From: Halobacteria archaeon HArc-gm2
GTDB lineage: Archaea > Halobacteriota > Halobacteria > Halobacteriales > Haloarculaceae
Direction of reading: 5' to 3'
Assembly (NCBI GenBank): GCA_025517465.1
Contig: JAOPKE010000006.1
Coordinates: 1 to 64,000 of the forward strand
Length of the DNA stretch: 64,000 nucleotides
Shown: positions 1 to 8,713 of the stretch, one piece after another
Position numbering within the stretch: position 1 is the first letter of the stretch
Layout of the letters: the number at the start of each line of letters is the position of its first letter
Position numbers and translations under genes: made by a program
The notes under the pieces: model-generated
Told to the model about the DNA's origin: nothing
The model's input: only the letters and a program-made list of their open reading frames with translations
Databases searched by the model: none

Positions 1-240
1 CGCAGCGTTAGATACTCGTGAAAATCACGCACCGACAGACCGATCCTACAGAGCACTCTCAAAGGGGTTTTTCAGTTGCAACAGGAACCAGAAGAAGACG
101 TCGCGACTCTACAGCGGTTCCTGGCGGACCAAGCGGATTCCCTGTAACCGGAACCAAGATCCGCTTCATACCTCGTTGCATAATATCAGACAGTGTCCGA
201 AATCACGAAACGAGATATAATTGTTAGGGGCGATGGAGTC

Positions 241-1520
241 GCCAGGTGGTGATACTAGCCTCTCTCGAAAAGAGGCAGCCGACGACATTTACCGTCTGAC
301 TCCCCATCGGCCGATTCACTCAGGGCCACGAGAGTTTCTGTAATCGAGACGGCTACGTTTCAGGAGTAATCGATGGAGCATCCGGGCCAGGTCCGTTGCA
401 CTGGCTGACACAGCGATGACCACCGGTGTTCCTCGGACGACGTTTCCCGCCGATACCCGGGCCTGGGGACATCGAACAGATGTCCCCGTCGGGAGTCTTG
501 CTTCCCACGCTGTGGCGGGTCGCGATCTCCCTCGCTCACGGACGTCGTTGCGTTCGCAACGGAGATCGACCGCCACACCGCGGTCGCTGGCGATTCCGGG
601 CCCGCGCATCGACGTTGTCCGTCTGACACCACCGCCCACCCGACCCCCGCGCCCCCGTTCCTCGGTCCGGGCATTTCGCGCCTTCCGTTGCGTCTCTCCG
701 CACCGCTCGACGGACGGGGCACGGTCCGGGCTGCTCGCTTCCGCGCTCTCTCAGCACTGCCCGAGCGCGGGGCTCGCATACACGCGGGCATGTCGCGGAT
801 TTGGGGCCACCGGGGGATTCCTCCAGGCTTCTCTCTCGGCGCGCGGCCACGTCCGCCCCCGCAGGGGCGGATTCCGTTGCGTTTCGCGGGCCCGGACCGG
901 CGACTCCTCGCCCGACGGGCGAGCTTCGCCGGACCCGCGAACGGACGGGGCCCCGCGCCGTCGGAGATAGCTCACAGACGCCACGCTTACTCGCCCGGTC
1001 GACCGAGGACTGCGGACCCTCCCCGCCGTCGACGGCGCGACGGCGGGTCCCTTCCACAGCCCTCGGCCGACAGTGCGTCGACGCGACGCGTCTGTTGCGC
1101 CACCGCAGGCGCGGCTTCCCAGAGCCTTGCCAGGCTCACTGGCCTACACACGTTTATCGGATATGGGTTTCCGGTCGTGCGCGTTTCCTCCTCATCGGCT
1201 TTCGCACTCCTCCGCTCGCTGCCGAGACTGCTCCCCGCCGCCGCCGGGGAGCTTCCATCGGCGACCACGCGGAGTTCACGCACCGATTGTCCGGAGGGAC
1301 TTGCGCCGACTCGGCGTGCTCACACCGCGAGCACGCCGCTCGCGGGCACCCCACCGCGCCCCCGCGACCCCACGACCCGAGAGCGGGCCGCTGTGGCACT
1401 TCGTCTTCGACTCCGTGCCACTGGACCCGCAACCGGGTATACCGGGGTATATCGGGGGTAATCGGTGCGGTACCCGCGACGGAGAACCCTATCCGATAAA
1501 CGGTTCTAAAAAGGGGTGAA
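241..1520. other. Gene-free GC-rich region with many strong hairpins
   Basis: No frame here looks like a haloarchaeal protein: translations are Arg/Pro/Ser-rich and lack acidic bias. Perfect or nested inverted repeats are frequent: 258-276 (6 bp), 465-487 (9 bp, 5-nt loop), 511-577 (two 8-bp segments closing a GTTGCG/CGCAAC tip), 852-871 (8 bp, 4-nt loop), 885-939 (nested 6, 7 and 7 bp), 1022-1047 (9 bp), 1230-1252 (8 bp), 1312-1338 (10 bp, 7-nt loop) and 1393-1421 (7 bp). This could be a large structured RNA on either strand, or simply hairpin-rich spacer DNA. I do not recognise RNase P RNA, SRP RNA or rRNA signatures in it. Confidence 0.5.
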
Positions 1521-1716
1521 CTCGCGTCGAGCGGGTGACCGCCCCGGCGGCAGCCACCGCGCCGCAGGGTGGGGTGGTCAGCCCGGTCGTGAGTTCAGTG
1601 GTTGTATCGCTCGCTCAGTGTGGTTGTTCTCCGTTCTGTAGGGCGCGGAGGACAGATGGTTCTCGACGGTTGGTTGCAGAGGACGTCGTGAGACGCCCTA
1701 CAAGTGTTATCCATCC

Positions 1717-2691
1717 ATGAGTTCACACGGTTCGCACAAGAAAGTATCGGTCAGAAAGCACAGCGGAGTGGCGGACGAGCAGCGTGCGCCAGAAGAGCAG
1801 ACCTTGCAGACGTCAGTGGCGTCCCAGGTCGACGCGAACGGTCTCCTGAACGAGGTCGCTGAAACGACTCACGAACAGGAGCTGCGCCCGTCTGTGGAAC
1901 AGGAAATCCAGGGGAAGAAAGATTACGACTGGACGCGCTCGACGGACGTCGGTCCGGATCGTCGATACGGTGAAACTCTCGCGTCGCAAGAACGGCGGCT
2001 GGGCGAAGCGGCTGAAATGGAGCGCCATCGCGAGCACGCACTGGCGGCTGCGGAGGCTGACCTCGAACGTGGGAAATCCTGTAGAGCGCAAACCCAGATT
2101 GAACAAGCGCGAACGGCGAGGGACTTCTGGGAACGAGCGCACCTCGCGGCTGGTCGAGAGTTCGTCACCATCCCTCAATCCAGTCGAACGCAAACGGTGG
2201 ACCCCCGAGCCACGCTGAGTCAGGAAGAACTGGCCAGGGTGAACGAACGGGCGACCTCCATAGCAGCGAGCTTCGAAGCCCTCTCACGTGCCGACGCTGC
2301 ACGGCGGCTGGCCGAGGAGTGGGACAAGCAGGGAACATCCTTCACCGAGGCAGTGTTCACGGTCCTGAACGAGTGGGCGGACGACCCCACTGTGCCGATC
2401 AACGTGGCTGGGATCGATCCCGACGACAGGTGGGTCACCGTCGAAGGCGAAATCACGTGGTTGTTCGACGAGCCCGCGACCCGGAATCAGTACCAGGTCG
2501 GCTACCTCGAAGATGATCAGGGAGCGTCAGCCAAGGTGACGGTCTGGCGCCGGTCCATGTACGGTCCCATGGTTCGCACGCTCTCGGAAGGCGACCGTGT
2601 TCGAATCGCCCTCGGAAAGCCAGGTGAATACAACGGGCAGAAGACAATCGCAGTCACGAGCGATACTGCCATCATCTCGCTCGACCGGTGA
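1717..2691 (+). CDS. OB-fold nucleic-acid-binding-type protein
   Basis: 324 residues. The first two thirds are charged and probably helical or disordered, rich in Glu, Arg and Ala (about 20-220). The last 100 residues (about 225-324) have the strand pattern of a single OB fold of the RPA/SOSS type, including WVTVEGEI, ASAKVTVWRR and EGDRVRI. Such haloarchaeal proteins are usually annotated as DNA-binding; RNA binding is also possible. The ATG follows about 1.5 kb of gene-free DNA and starts the long open frame. No operon partner is visible. The OB fold is fairly clear by pattern; the exact ligand is inferred. Confidence 0.75.
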   Translation: MSSHGSHKKVSVRKHSGVADEQRAPEEQTLQTSVASQVDANGLLNEVAETTHEQELRPSVEQEIQGKKDYDWTRSTDVGPDRRYGETLASQERRLGEAAEMERHREHALAAAEADLERGKSCRAQTQIEQARTARDFWERAHLAAGREFVTIPQSSRTQTVDPRATLSQEELARVNERATSIAASFEALSRADAARRLAEEWDKQGTSFTEAVFTVLNEWADDPTVPINVAGIDPDDRWVTVEGEITWLFDEPATRNQYQVGYLEDDQGASAKVTVWRRSMYGPMVRTLSEGDRVRIALGKPGEYNGQKTIAVTSDTAIISLDR

Positions 2692-2792
2692 CGAACAGGC
2701 AGCTCTCTTTTTGTTCCCCACCGATCGTCGACGGTGGACTCTCGATGTGGACCTCGGCAATTGACTCCCAATTTTCGAATGGCAGAATTCTA

Positions 2793-3047
2793 CCCATCGT
2801 AACTGAGGTCCATTGCTTCTCGTTCGCGCCCCCGGCTGGTGAGCCCGATACGCATCGTCATCACCCAAACGAACGCCGATCTTGTTCAAAGGCTGATATA
2901 GGCCAGGGGGTGGCTGGTGACTCGAACTCTTGGGGCCTCCGGGGGGCAGCAACAAAACTGGAATTCACTGATCACAATCCTCATGAGGCTGAGAATTCCC
3001 CCTGCTGGAGTCTCGCTGGGAGGCCGAATATTGTTGGGGGGCAAGTT
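2793..3047. repeat. 255-bp twin element, copy 1
   Basis: Aligns without gaps to 6656-6910 with about 18 mismatches by hand count (about 93% identity). It contains inverted arms GGAATTC 2960-2966 / GAATTCC 2993-2999, GGCCTCC 2934-2940 / GGAGGCC 3019-3025, and a third pair 2950-2957 / 3029-3036. The third pair crosses the second and shows compensatory changes between the two copies. No transposase is adjacent. It may be a structured RNA gene or a non-autonomous element, for instance one mobilised by a Y1 (IS200/IS605) transposase; the sequence alone does not decide. Confidence 0.8.
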
Positions 3048-3211
3048 GCCCTGAGCGTCGGATCGGGTGTTGGACACAGTCATGATCCGACTTCCAATCT
3101 AGTGAAAGTGACTATTTTCCCAGTAGTGATCGCTGCGTGGGACATCTGGACTGATCTCGAAACCGTGCAACAGGCTACCTGAAAAAAGGAAGTGGGCTAG
3201 TGACTCACCCT

Positions 3212-4816
3212 TCAGTTGCGGCCACATTCGGGGATCGACTCGATATCGATCGTCGCGACCTTCCTACCATCGAACATGAATATAACCGTGCCGGCGTCGC
3301 TCTTGTTTCCGATCCAGAAGGATTTGCACTTGTGCTTGTCGACCGTGACCTTCCCGCCCTTACCCGTTCCTTTCAGCCTGTAGGAGAACTTCAGATCGTG
3401 TTTCGTGTCGTTGTGGACGACGTGTTTGATACGTTTGTCTGTTCGACATTCTGCCTCAAATCGAACGTCCTTTTTGATATCTGGCTTCTTCTTTCCGTCC
3501 TTATCCGATGTGTCGGTTTCCGTTTCCGTGTCGGTTTCCGTTTCGGTTTCAGTTTCAGTTTCCGTTTCCGTGTCGGTTTCCGTTTCCGTTTCCGTCTCAG
3601 TGTCGGTTTCCGTTTCAGTTTCCGTCTCAGTGTCGGTTTCCGTCTCAGTGTCGGTTTCCGTTTCCGTTTCCGTTTCCGTGTCGGTTTCAGTTTCAGTTTC
3701 CGTTTCAGTTTCCGTCTCAGTGTCGGTTTCCGTTTCCGTGTCGGTTTCAGTTTCGGTTTCAGTTTCAGTTTCAGTTTCCGTGTCGGTTTCCGTTTCAGTG
3801 TCGGTTTCCGTTTCCGTGTCGGTTTCAGTGTCGGTGTCGGTTTCCGTGTCGGTGTCGGTTTCAGTGTCGGTGTCGGTCTCCGTGTCGGTGTCGGTTTCCG
3901 TGTCGGTATCGGTGTCAGTTTCAGTGTCGGTGTCGGTTTCCGTGTCGGTATCGGTGTCGGTGTCGGTATCGGTGTCGGTGTCGGTCTCCGTGTCGGTGTC
4001 GGTGTCGGTTTCCGTGTCGGTATCGGTGTCGGTGTCGGTTACCGTTTCGATAGGTTCGCAGCCGGTAACTGTCGCCATCTGCAGATCGACCCTAGTCTGT
4101 GCGTACAGGCATCCGTCGACCCTCGCATCAGTAAGCACGTTGATTTCCGTTTCAGACAGTACAACTCCCGAAAACTGCGCGTTCGTTCCGATCTCTACAC
4201 CGGCACCGCCAGCAACCTGCCAGAAGATGTTCTCGACCTCGGCACCGCCAGTCAGGAGGACGTTGGTGCCGCTGGCCGTCGTAAGATTGCCATCGATCTG
4301 GAAGATCCAGACATCATCTGGACCGCCCGCGAGGGTAATGTCATCGCTAATTGAAACATCCGTACTCCAGTTGTAAATTCCAGGGACCAGGGTCAGACCG
4401 CCGATTTCGCCACCGTTCAGGTCTTGAAAGTCAGGAGGTGAGCGGCCGGCGGCGTCGGTATACGCAGATTCCATATCGCCCACAGCTGTGGTCAGGATGG
4501 ACGGGGTCGGTGGCGCGTAGTCAGCCGCGTATACGCGTCCGCTCACTTGATCCGATGTCGCGAATTCGCCCGATGAATCCAACACTAAATCGAAACCGGT
4601 GATGCCGGTCGAGTCGATTGGGCTCACGGCGATATTTCCCGTCACATCGGAATCAGGTACCGTTGAAATTCCTGATTTCGCCAGAATCGTATAATTACTG
4701 GCTTCTCCGAGGTCGACTGGACTTCTGTGTTCTTCGCTTAAAGCAGTTGATGCCCCAAACACAGCCAATCCGCTTGCTGACAACAGTTTGAGGTAGGTTC
4801 TTCTATTGGTTTTCAT
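3212..4816 (-). CDS. Tat-exported DUF3494 (ice-binding-like) surface protein with Thr/Asp/Glu stalk
   Basis: 534 residues. The N-terminus has a twin-arginine motif (NRRTYLK) and hydrophobic stretch, so Tat export is likely. Residues about 34-253 match the DUF3494/ice-binding-like beta-helix domain ([44 protein letters not shown]). Residues about 256-437 are an almost pure Thr-Asp/Thr-Glu alternation, probably an extended and possibly O-glycosylated stalk. The last ~95 residues form a separate basic domain with several Cys. In haloarchaea this family is probably adhesive or surface-structural rather than antifreeze. An ATAACAA box lies 36 nt upstream of the ATG. It sits between the two 255-bp twin elements. 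Confidence 0.85.
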   Translation of the reverse strand: MKTNRRTYLKLLSASGLAVFGASTALSEEHRSPVDLGEASNYTILAKSGISTVPDSDVTGNIAVSPIDSTGITGFDLVLDSSGEFATSDQVSGRVYAADYAPPTPSILTTAVGDMESAYTDAAGRSPPDFQDLNGGEIGGLTLVPGIYNWSTDVSISDDITLAGGPDDVWIFQIDGNLTTASGTNVLLTGGAEVENIFWQVAGGAGVEIGTNAQFSGVVLSETEINVLTDARVDGCLYAQTRVDLQMATVTGCEPIETVTDTDTDTDTETDTDTDTETDTDTDTDTDTDTDTETDTDTETDTDTDTETDTDTETDTDTETDTDTETDTDTETDTETETDTETETDTETETETETETETDTETETDTETETETETETETDTETETETETDTETETDTETETETETDTETETETETDTETETETETETETDTETETDTSDKDGKKKPDIKKDVRFEAECRTDKRIKHVVHNDTKHDLKFSYRLKGTGKGGKVTVDKHKCKSFWIGNKSDAGTVIFMFDGRKVATIDIESIPECGRN

Positions 4817-4852
4817 TTACCTTTCCAGATCAACTTTCAGTCATTTCCAACC

Positions 4853-4859
4853 TTGTTAT
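4853..4859 (-). promoter_or_regulatory. ATAACAA box upstream of DUF3494 gene
   Basis: TTGTTAT on the plus strand reads ATAACAA toward the gene starting at 4816, with 36 nt between box and ATG. The same box precedes most surface-gene starts at 54-64 kb. Its promoter role is inferred from position. Confidence 0.45.
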
Positions 4860-5095
4860 TAGTAACTTACTGGGGCACCTCATGTGTTAACCTCCGTGAA
4901 AAACGGCCACTCATGTGTAGTACATTGCGGATTTCAGTCTCCGTCCAGAATCGTCGGATAAAGACTCTCTACTTCCATGTTTGTACGAGTCGAGTACACC
5001 GCGAAGAGTCACAGAAACGGGAGATCGTCCCACCAAACTAGTTCATCGAGGTGAGCGTAGTGGTCTCAATAGCAACCCGTGCGCTGTCCGCGTCA

Positions 5096-5143
5096 ACCGA
5101 GAGCTATCGCTGACCTAGATCCACAATCTCCGACAGAAGAGCG
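5096..5143. repeat. Short upstream repeat, copy 1
   Basis: About 48 bp similar to 6529-6575, ending in a shared 20-bp run (caatctccgacagaagagcg). Weaker similarity extends further toward each following gene. Each copy lies about 280-390 bp upstream of a minus-strand surface-protein gene (starts at 4816 and 6188), so it may be a shared 5' region or the relic of a duplication. Confidence 0.6.
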
Positions 5144-5204
5144 AGTTGGGAAAGTCTGTAGGATTACCGAGGACTGCTAGAGGTGATGGGTCTCGACACT
5201 TGGG

Positions 5205-6188
5205 TTAGCGGAGTCGAGACCGCCAGGCTACAGCAAGTAACCCGATCATCGCGAGAAGCCCAGCACCGGGCAGGACCAACCGATCGACGACGCCGCTGGA
5301 CACGGACTCGTGGTCCCTAGTACCGTTGTCGTGATCCACCCTTGCTTCACCGTTCGATAACGGTGTACTGGTGTCTGAACCAGTCGAGTCGTCTTCCTCA
5401 GACGACTCCGTGTCGTCGCTAGTCTGTTCCGACAACTCCGCCGACCGTTCGTCGCCCGTCTCTTCAGTACCGAGTTGCAGAACCACGACGACTTGCCCGT
5501 GAGACGCCTGTGGCGTGAAGCTCCACCCTCCGCCCGTTTCCCGGTAGGATACTGTGTCCGCGGTCGGATCCACCGCCGAATCCCAGGTCTGTCTAGACTT
5601 TTCGATGTACCCAACCAGTTCGATTTTGTGTGCGGATGGTCCATCGATTGACGCCTTCCCGTACTTGATCGTTGCGTTGCTCGACAGCCCGTGGAACTCG
5701 ATACAATGCGAATCGAGGTATCCATCTCCCTGCGGGAGATCCGGGTTCGTACCGAACTGGTCGGCATCAAGCGGACGATCGTAGTGCTCGGTAAGCGGGA
5801 ATTGGACCGTGATTGGATCCGCCGAGCTATGCCACGCAGTAGAATCACCAGTGGGGACAGTTACTGTCGTATTCGGCACGGTCTTACCGACGATCGGGTT
5901 GCCGGCCTCGTTAAGAAGGGTGAGACAGATTTTCGCGGAACCGTTCCCGATGTACGGGCTGCGATACTCGTCGCGCGGGTTGACGTAGCTGATCCACTCA
6001 CCATCGGGATCTTCGGCTTCGAAATATGGATCGCCCGGGGTGGGGACCGGCTCAGCGTACGCTTCTTCGCTCACGTTCTCGGCGGAGATCACCGTAGCGG
6101 CACCCCCGATCAGGGAGAAACTCGCGGCGATCAACAGTGCCACGCAAAATGGGACGAGAGAGAAACGCAAGATTTCTCTAGACGGCAT
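5205..6188 (-). CDS. Membrane-anchored exported protein with conserved haloarchaeal ectodomain
   Basis: 327 residues from the ATG at 6188; an upstream TTG at 6212 is possible but less likely. A signal peptide or N-terminal membrane segment covers about 5-33. The ectodomain (about 45-235) contains GDPYFEAEDPDGEW, DSHCIEFHGL and SHGQVVVVLQLG, a block I recognise as a recurring domain of exported haloarchaeal proteins. An acidic Ser/Thr linker (about 240-295) leads to a C-terminal LPGAG, a hydrophobic segment and basic tail. This resembles, without exactly matching, the PGF-CTERM archaeosortase signal. Function unknown. It lies upstream of, and points toward, the DUF3494 gene. Confidence 0.75.
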   Translation of the reverse strand: MPSREILRFSLVPFCVALLIAASFSLIGGAATVISAENVSEEAYAEPVPTPGDPYFEAEDPDGEWISYVNPRDEYRSPYIGNGSAKICLTLLNEAGNPIVGKTVPNTTVTVPTGDSTAWHSSADPITVQFPLTEHYDRPLDADQFGTNPDLPQGDGYLDSHCIEFHGLSSNATIKYGKASIDGPSAHKIELVGYIEKSRQTWDSAVDPTADTVSYRETGGGWSFTPQASHGQVVVVLQLGTEETGDERSAELSEQTSDDTESSEEDDSTGSDTSTPLSNGEARVDHDNGTRDHESVSSGVVDRLVLPGAGLLAMIGLLAVAWRSRLR

Positions 6189-6528
6189 CGTTACGGAACC
6201 CCCGTTCCGCAACCTTCAGCGGTTCGCGCTTCGGAGCGCGATGATACCACGTGCGGGCGATCCGAATCGTTTGGGTACGCTCCAAGGAGGGGTATCGCTT
6301 GAGCTGGTCCCACCTTGAACACTGCGGGGAACTCAACGTCGTTCGGCAGTGAATACATGCGTTGAAACAGCAATCAATTACTTGGCAGATAAGTATGGGG
6401 TTCCTACCAGTTCGGAGACGAGAACCTATATCGAGAGTAGTCACAGATACCGGCTATCGTTCTCGTCGAACAAGCTCGTTGCTGGGAGAGCAGGGGTTAC
6501 AACAGCGATCCGTGCCTTGACCACTTCG

Positions 6529-6575
6529 ACCGAGAGCCAGCGCTGAAACTGATCCCAATCTCCGACAGAAGAGCG
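6529..6575. repeat. Short upstream repeat, copy 2
   Basis: Partner of 5096-5143, with an identical 20-bp core at 6556-6575. It lies upstream of the gene starting at 6188, as copy 1 lies upstream of the gene starting at 4816. Confidence 0.6.
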
Positions 6576-6655
6576 TTTTCGAAATCTCGTCCGGGCCTAC
6601 TCTTCAACAGCGAGAGAGTTCTCGCCGTTCACGGCAGTCGAGGGGGAGAACACTC

Positions 6656-6910
6656 CCCATCGTAACTGAGGTCCCTTGCTTCTCGTTCGCGCCCCCGGCT
6701 GGCGATCTCGATGCGCATCGTCATCACCCAAACGAACGCCGATCTTGTTCAAAGGCTGATATAGGCCAGGGGGTGGCTGGTGACTCGAACTCTTGGGGCC
6801 TCCGGGGGGTAGCAACGAATCTGGAATTCACTGATCACAATCCTCACGAGACTGAGAATTCCCCAGGCTAGAGTCTCGCTGGGAGGCCGATATTCGTGGG
6901 GGGGCAAGTT
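6656..6910. repeat. 255-bp twin element, copy 2
   Basis: Gap-free homolog of 2793-3047 in the same orientation, 3,863 bp away. The GGAATTC/GAATTCC and GGCCTCC/GGAGGCC arms are kept exactly. The third arm pair (2950-2957 / 3029-3036 in copy 1) differs in sequence but still pairs, through changes on both sides. The two copies bracket the DUF3494 and membrane-anchored surface genes. Confidence 0.8.
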
Positions 6911-6916
6911 AAATCG

Positions 6917-6968
6917 GTAATGTAGGTGCGGGGGAGTGGAGCGCCATCGCGTGATTACTGTACATTAC
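6917..6968. promoter_or_regulatory. 8-bp inverted repeat GTAATGTA/TACATTAC
   Basis: GTAATGTA at 6917-6924 and TACATTAC at 6961-6968 are perfect inverted arms in the spacer before the winged-helix gene at 7069. They could form an operator for that regulator or a small cruciform. No further evidence is visible. Confidence 0.35.
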
Positions 6969-7068
6969 ATCACGAGAACTGCAGTATTTCGGGCATCAGT
7001 CCGTCCACGTCGTGTGGTTTAGTGGTACATCAGATTAGAGTCAATGAACGAGGGGCCGTGGTTCAGAT

Positions 7069-7380
7069 ATGAGGGTTGTCCGGCAAATTCGTATGTATCT
7101 GAGGTATCGGCCTCTTCCACCGCTGGTTTCGCTCTCGCTGCTCCAGGAGGAGGACGCCAACGTCTCGTCGCTAGCTGAGGGCGTAGATGGCGACGAGCCG
7201 GCTATTCGCGAGCGGGTCCCGAAGCTCGCCGACAACGGGCTAGTCCTTCGGGTCCGCGACGACGTCTATACGACCACGGGGGACGGTGAGCAGACGGACG
7301 AAAGACGAGGGATCTGGGAGCATCAGCAGTCCGTCGAGAGACCGGTATCGAGCGGTTCCGGCGGTCCGGACGACGGCTGA
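7069..7380 (+). CDS. Small winged-helix, PhiH1-repressor-like protein
   Basis: 103 residues. Residues about 15-75 have a winged-helix layout ending in PKLADNGLVLRVRDDVY, the recognition-helix and wing pattern common in haloarchaeal PhiH1-repressor-like proteins. The C-terminal ~30 residues are polar and probably disordered. A related but decayed reading (ELADNGLVRRVGED) lies at 10719-11060. The gene is convergent with the AI-2E-type gene, 24 bp apart. An inverted repeat at 6917-6968 may be an operator. DNA binding is inferred from the fold; the target is unknown. Confidence 0.6.
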   Translation: MRVVRQIRMYLRYRPLPPLVSLSLLQEEDANVSSLAEGVDGDEPAIRERVPKLADNGLVLRVRDDVYTTTGDGEQTDERRGIWEHQQSVERPVSSGSGGPDDG

Positions 7381-7404
7381 TCCGAGGCTGTTCAGCCCGG
7401 TCGC

Positions 7405-8637
7405 TCATCCGGCGTCGGCGGCGTCGCCACCTCTGGACCCGTCGCCGTCCTCATCCGTGCTCTCGCCCGACCGCGAGGATTCGTCGCCCTGGGGAACCTC
7501 GTCGAGTTCGGACCGGGGATTGGTTCCGACCGAATCGCCCATCTCCACGGTGGGGGTGACGTCCTCGCCGTGGATCAGCGAGGGGAGCACGATGCGGACG
7601 ACTTCGAGCATCAGGATGAACAGAATGGGGAGGAGGAAGAAGCCGTACCAGCCGAACAGCACCGGGCCGAGCAGGTAGGCGAACATCAGCACGACCACGT
7701 CGAGTTGCCGGCCCGTGATGTAGGGCTGGAGGAACGTCTGCGGGAGGATGTCGAGGACGAGGAAGTAGGCGACGAGGGCGGCGGCGACGAACCCGAACTG
7801 GCCGCCGCCACTCACCGCCTGGAACGCGAGCAGGGCCACCACGGGGAGGTAGATCACCTTCCCGACGACGACGGGGATCAGGCTCGTGATGCCGGTGAGA
7901 AAGCCGAGGACGAAGATCATCGGGACGCCGAGTCCCTCGGGCGCGAGGAGGTTCGTCACCCAGTACGTGACCGTCGCGATGACGGCCATCAGCAGGAGGA
8001 AGAGGAAGTTGCCGAAGAAGACCGACTCCAGGTCCTCGTCGACGGCCGAGGCGTAGGCGTAGGCCGTCGCGTCGCGGCCGCCGACCAGCTGGCGGAACCC
8101 GTCCTCCAGTTCGTGGTCGTTCTCCAGCAGGAAGTACGACAGCGTCAGCGCCAGGCCGACGAGCAACAGCCCACCGAAGAGAGACGACGCCGCCTCCACC
8201 CCCGTCTGCAATATCGTCTGCGTTGTCCCCTGGGGATCCGCGAGGATCTGTCCAGGGTTCTCGAGCAGCGCGGGCAGCGACGAACTCCCCTCCGCCGGGA
8301 GTATCCCGAGCCCGTCTTCGAGCGCGCCGAGGGCAGTCGCCCCGCCCAGTGCCTCCCGGGCCTGCGTGAATATCCGGGCGCCCGCGTAGAACAGGACGGC
8401 GACGAGCGGGACGAGCACGACGAGCACCGTCAGCGAGGCCGCAAGCCCCTCGGAGTCGACGACCGACTCCATCCGCCGGTCGATCGGTCGCGTCGCGTAG
8501 TAGCCGAAGACGCCGAGGACGATCATCCCGACGAAGGAGTAGGCGATGAACCCCGCGACGGCCGTGAGCGCGAGGACGAACAGCCACCAGCCGATCCGTG
8601 CCCGGTCCGGTGGGTCGTCGAGTCCTGATCCGTCCAT
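7405..8637 (-). CDS. AI-2E family transporter
   Basis: 410 residues from the ATG at 8637; a GTG at 8649 is also in frame. The layout of the AI-2E/UPF0118 exporter family (PF01594) is clear: several N-terminal membrane segments, a soluble middle, then membrane segments with LTGITSLIPVVVGKVIYLP and LLGPVLFGWYGFFLLP near the end. The C-terminus is a long acidic disordered tail. The natural substrate in haloarchaea is not established; autoinducer-2 is only the founding bacterial example. A paralog is encoded at 34372-35571. Confidence 0.9.
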   Translation of the reverse strand: MDGSGLDDPPDRARIGWWLFVLALTAVAGFIAYSFVGMIVLGVFGYYATRPIDRRMESVVDSEGLAASLTVLVVLVPLVAVLFYAGARIFTQAREALGGATALGALEDGLGILPAEGSSSLPALLENPGQILADPQGTTQTILQTGVEAASSLFGGLLLVGLALTLSYFLLENDHELEDGFRQLVGGRDATAYAYASAVDEDLESVFFGNFLFLLLMAVIATVTYWVTNLLAPEGLGVPMIFVLGFLTGITSLIPVVVGKVIYLPVVALLAFQAVSGGGQFGFVAAALVAYFLVLDILPQTFLQPYITGRQLDVVVLMFAYLLGPVLFGWYGFFLLPILFILMLEVVRIVLPSLIHGEDVTPTVEMGDSVGTNPRSELDEVPQGDESSRSGESTDEDGDGSRGGDAADAG

Positions 8638-8713
8638 TTTCGTCTCCACCTACGGCGCTCACGCTGAAATGGTTTGTCGGCGAGAAGACAGTTCTGCGTT
8701 CGTGCCGGCCGGG

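Noticed and set aside
22-147. Open fragment ending LQQEPEEDVATLQRFLADQ at the window start
   Set aside because: It looks protein-like but has no start codon, is preceded by an in-frame stop at 19-21 and is too short to assign.
688-1461. 257-codon plus-strand open frame in the hairpin region
   Set aside because: Arg/Pro/Ser-rich, no domain, several equally long overlapping frames on both strands; typical of non-coding GC-rich DNA.
2905-2940. tRNA T-loop-like gttcgagtc on the minus strand inside the twin element
   Set aside because: No acceptor, D or anticodon arm can be built around it; both copies lack a cloverleaf.
2886-2955. Short peptide frame (PPGGPKSSSHQPPPG) conserved in both twin elements on the minus strand
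   Set aside because: Conservation follows the DNA element as a whole; there are no start or coding-type substitution patterns and the amino-acid composition is atypical.
3200-4354. Plus-strand frames reading VSVSVS and FRFRVGF repeats
   Set aside because: Mirror translations of the Thr-Asp/Glu stalk of the DUF3494 gene, which has Tat signal and a recognised domain.
7570-8628. Plus-strand open frame of 352 codons
   Set aside because: Antisense to the clear AI-2E transporter; composition is Glu/Asp/Arg mirror sequence without motifs.
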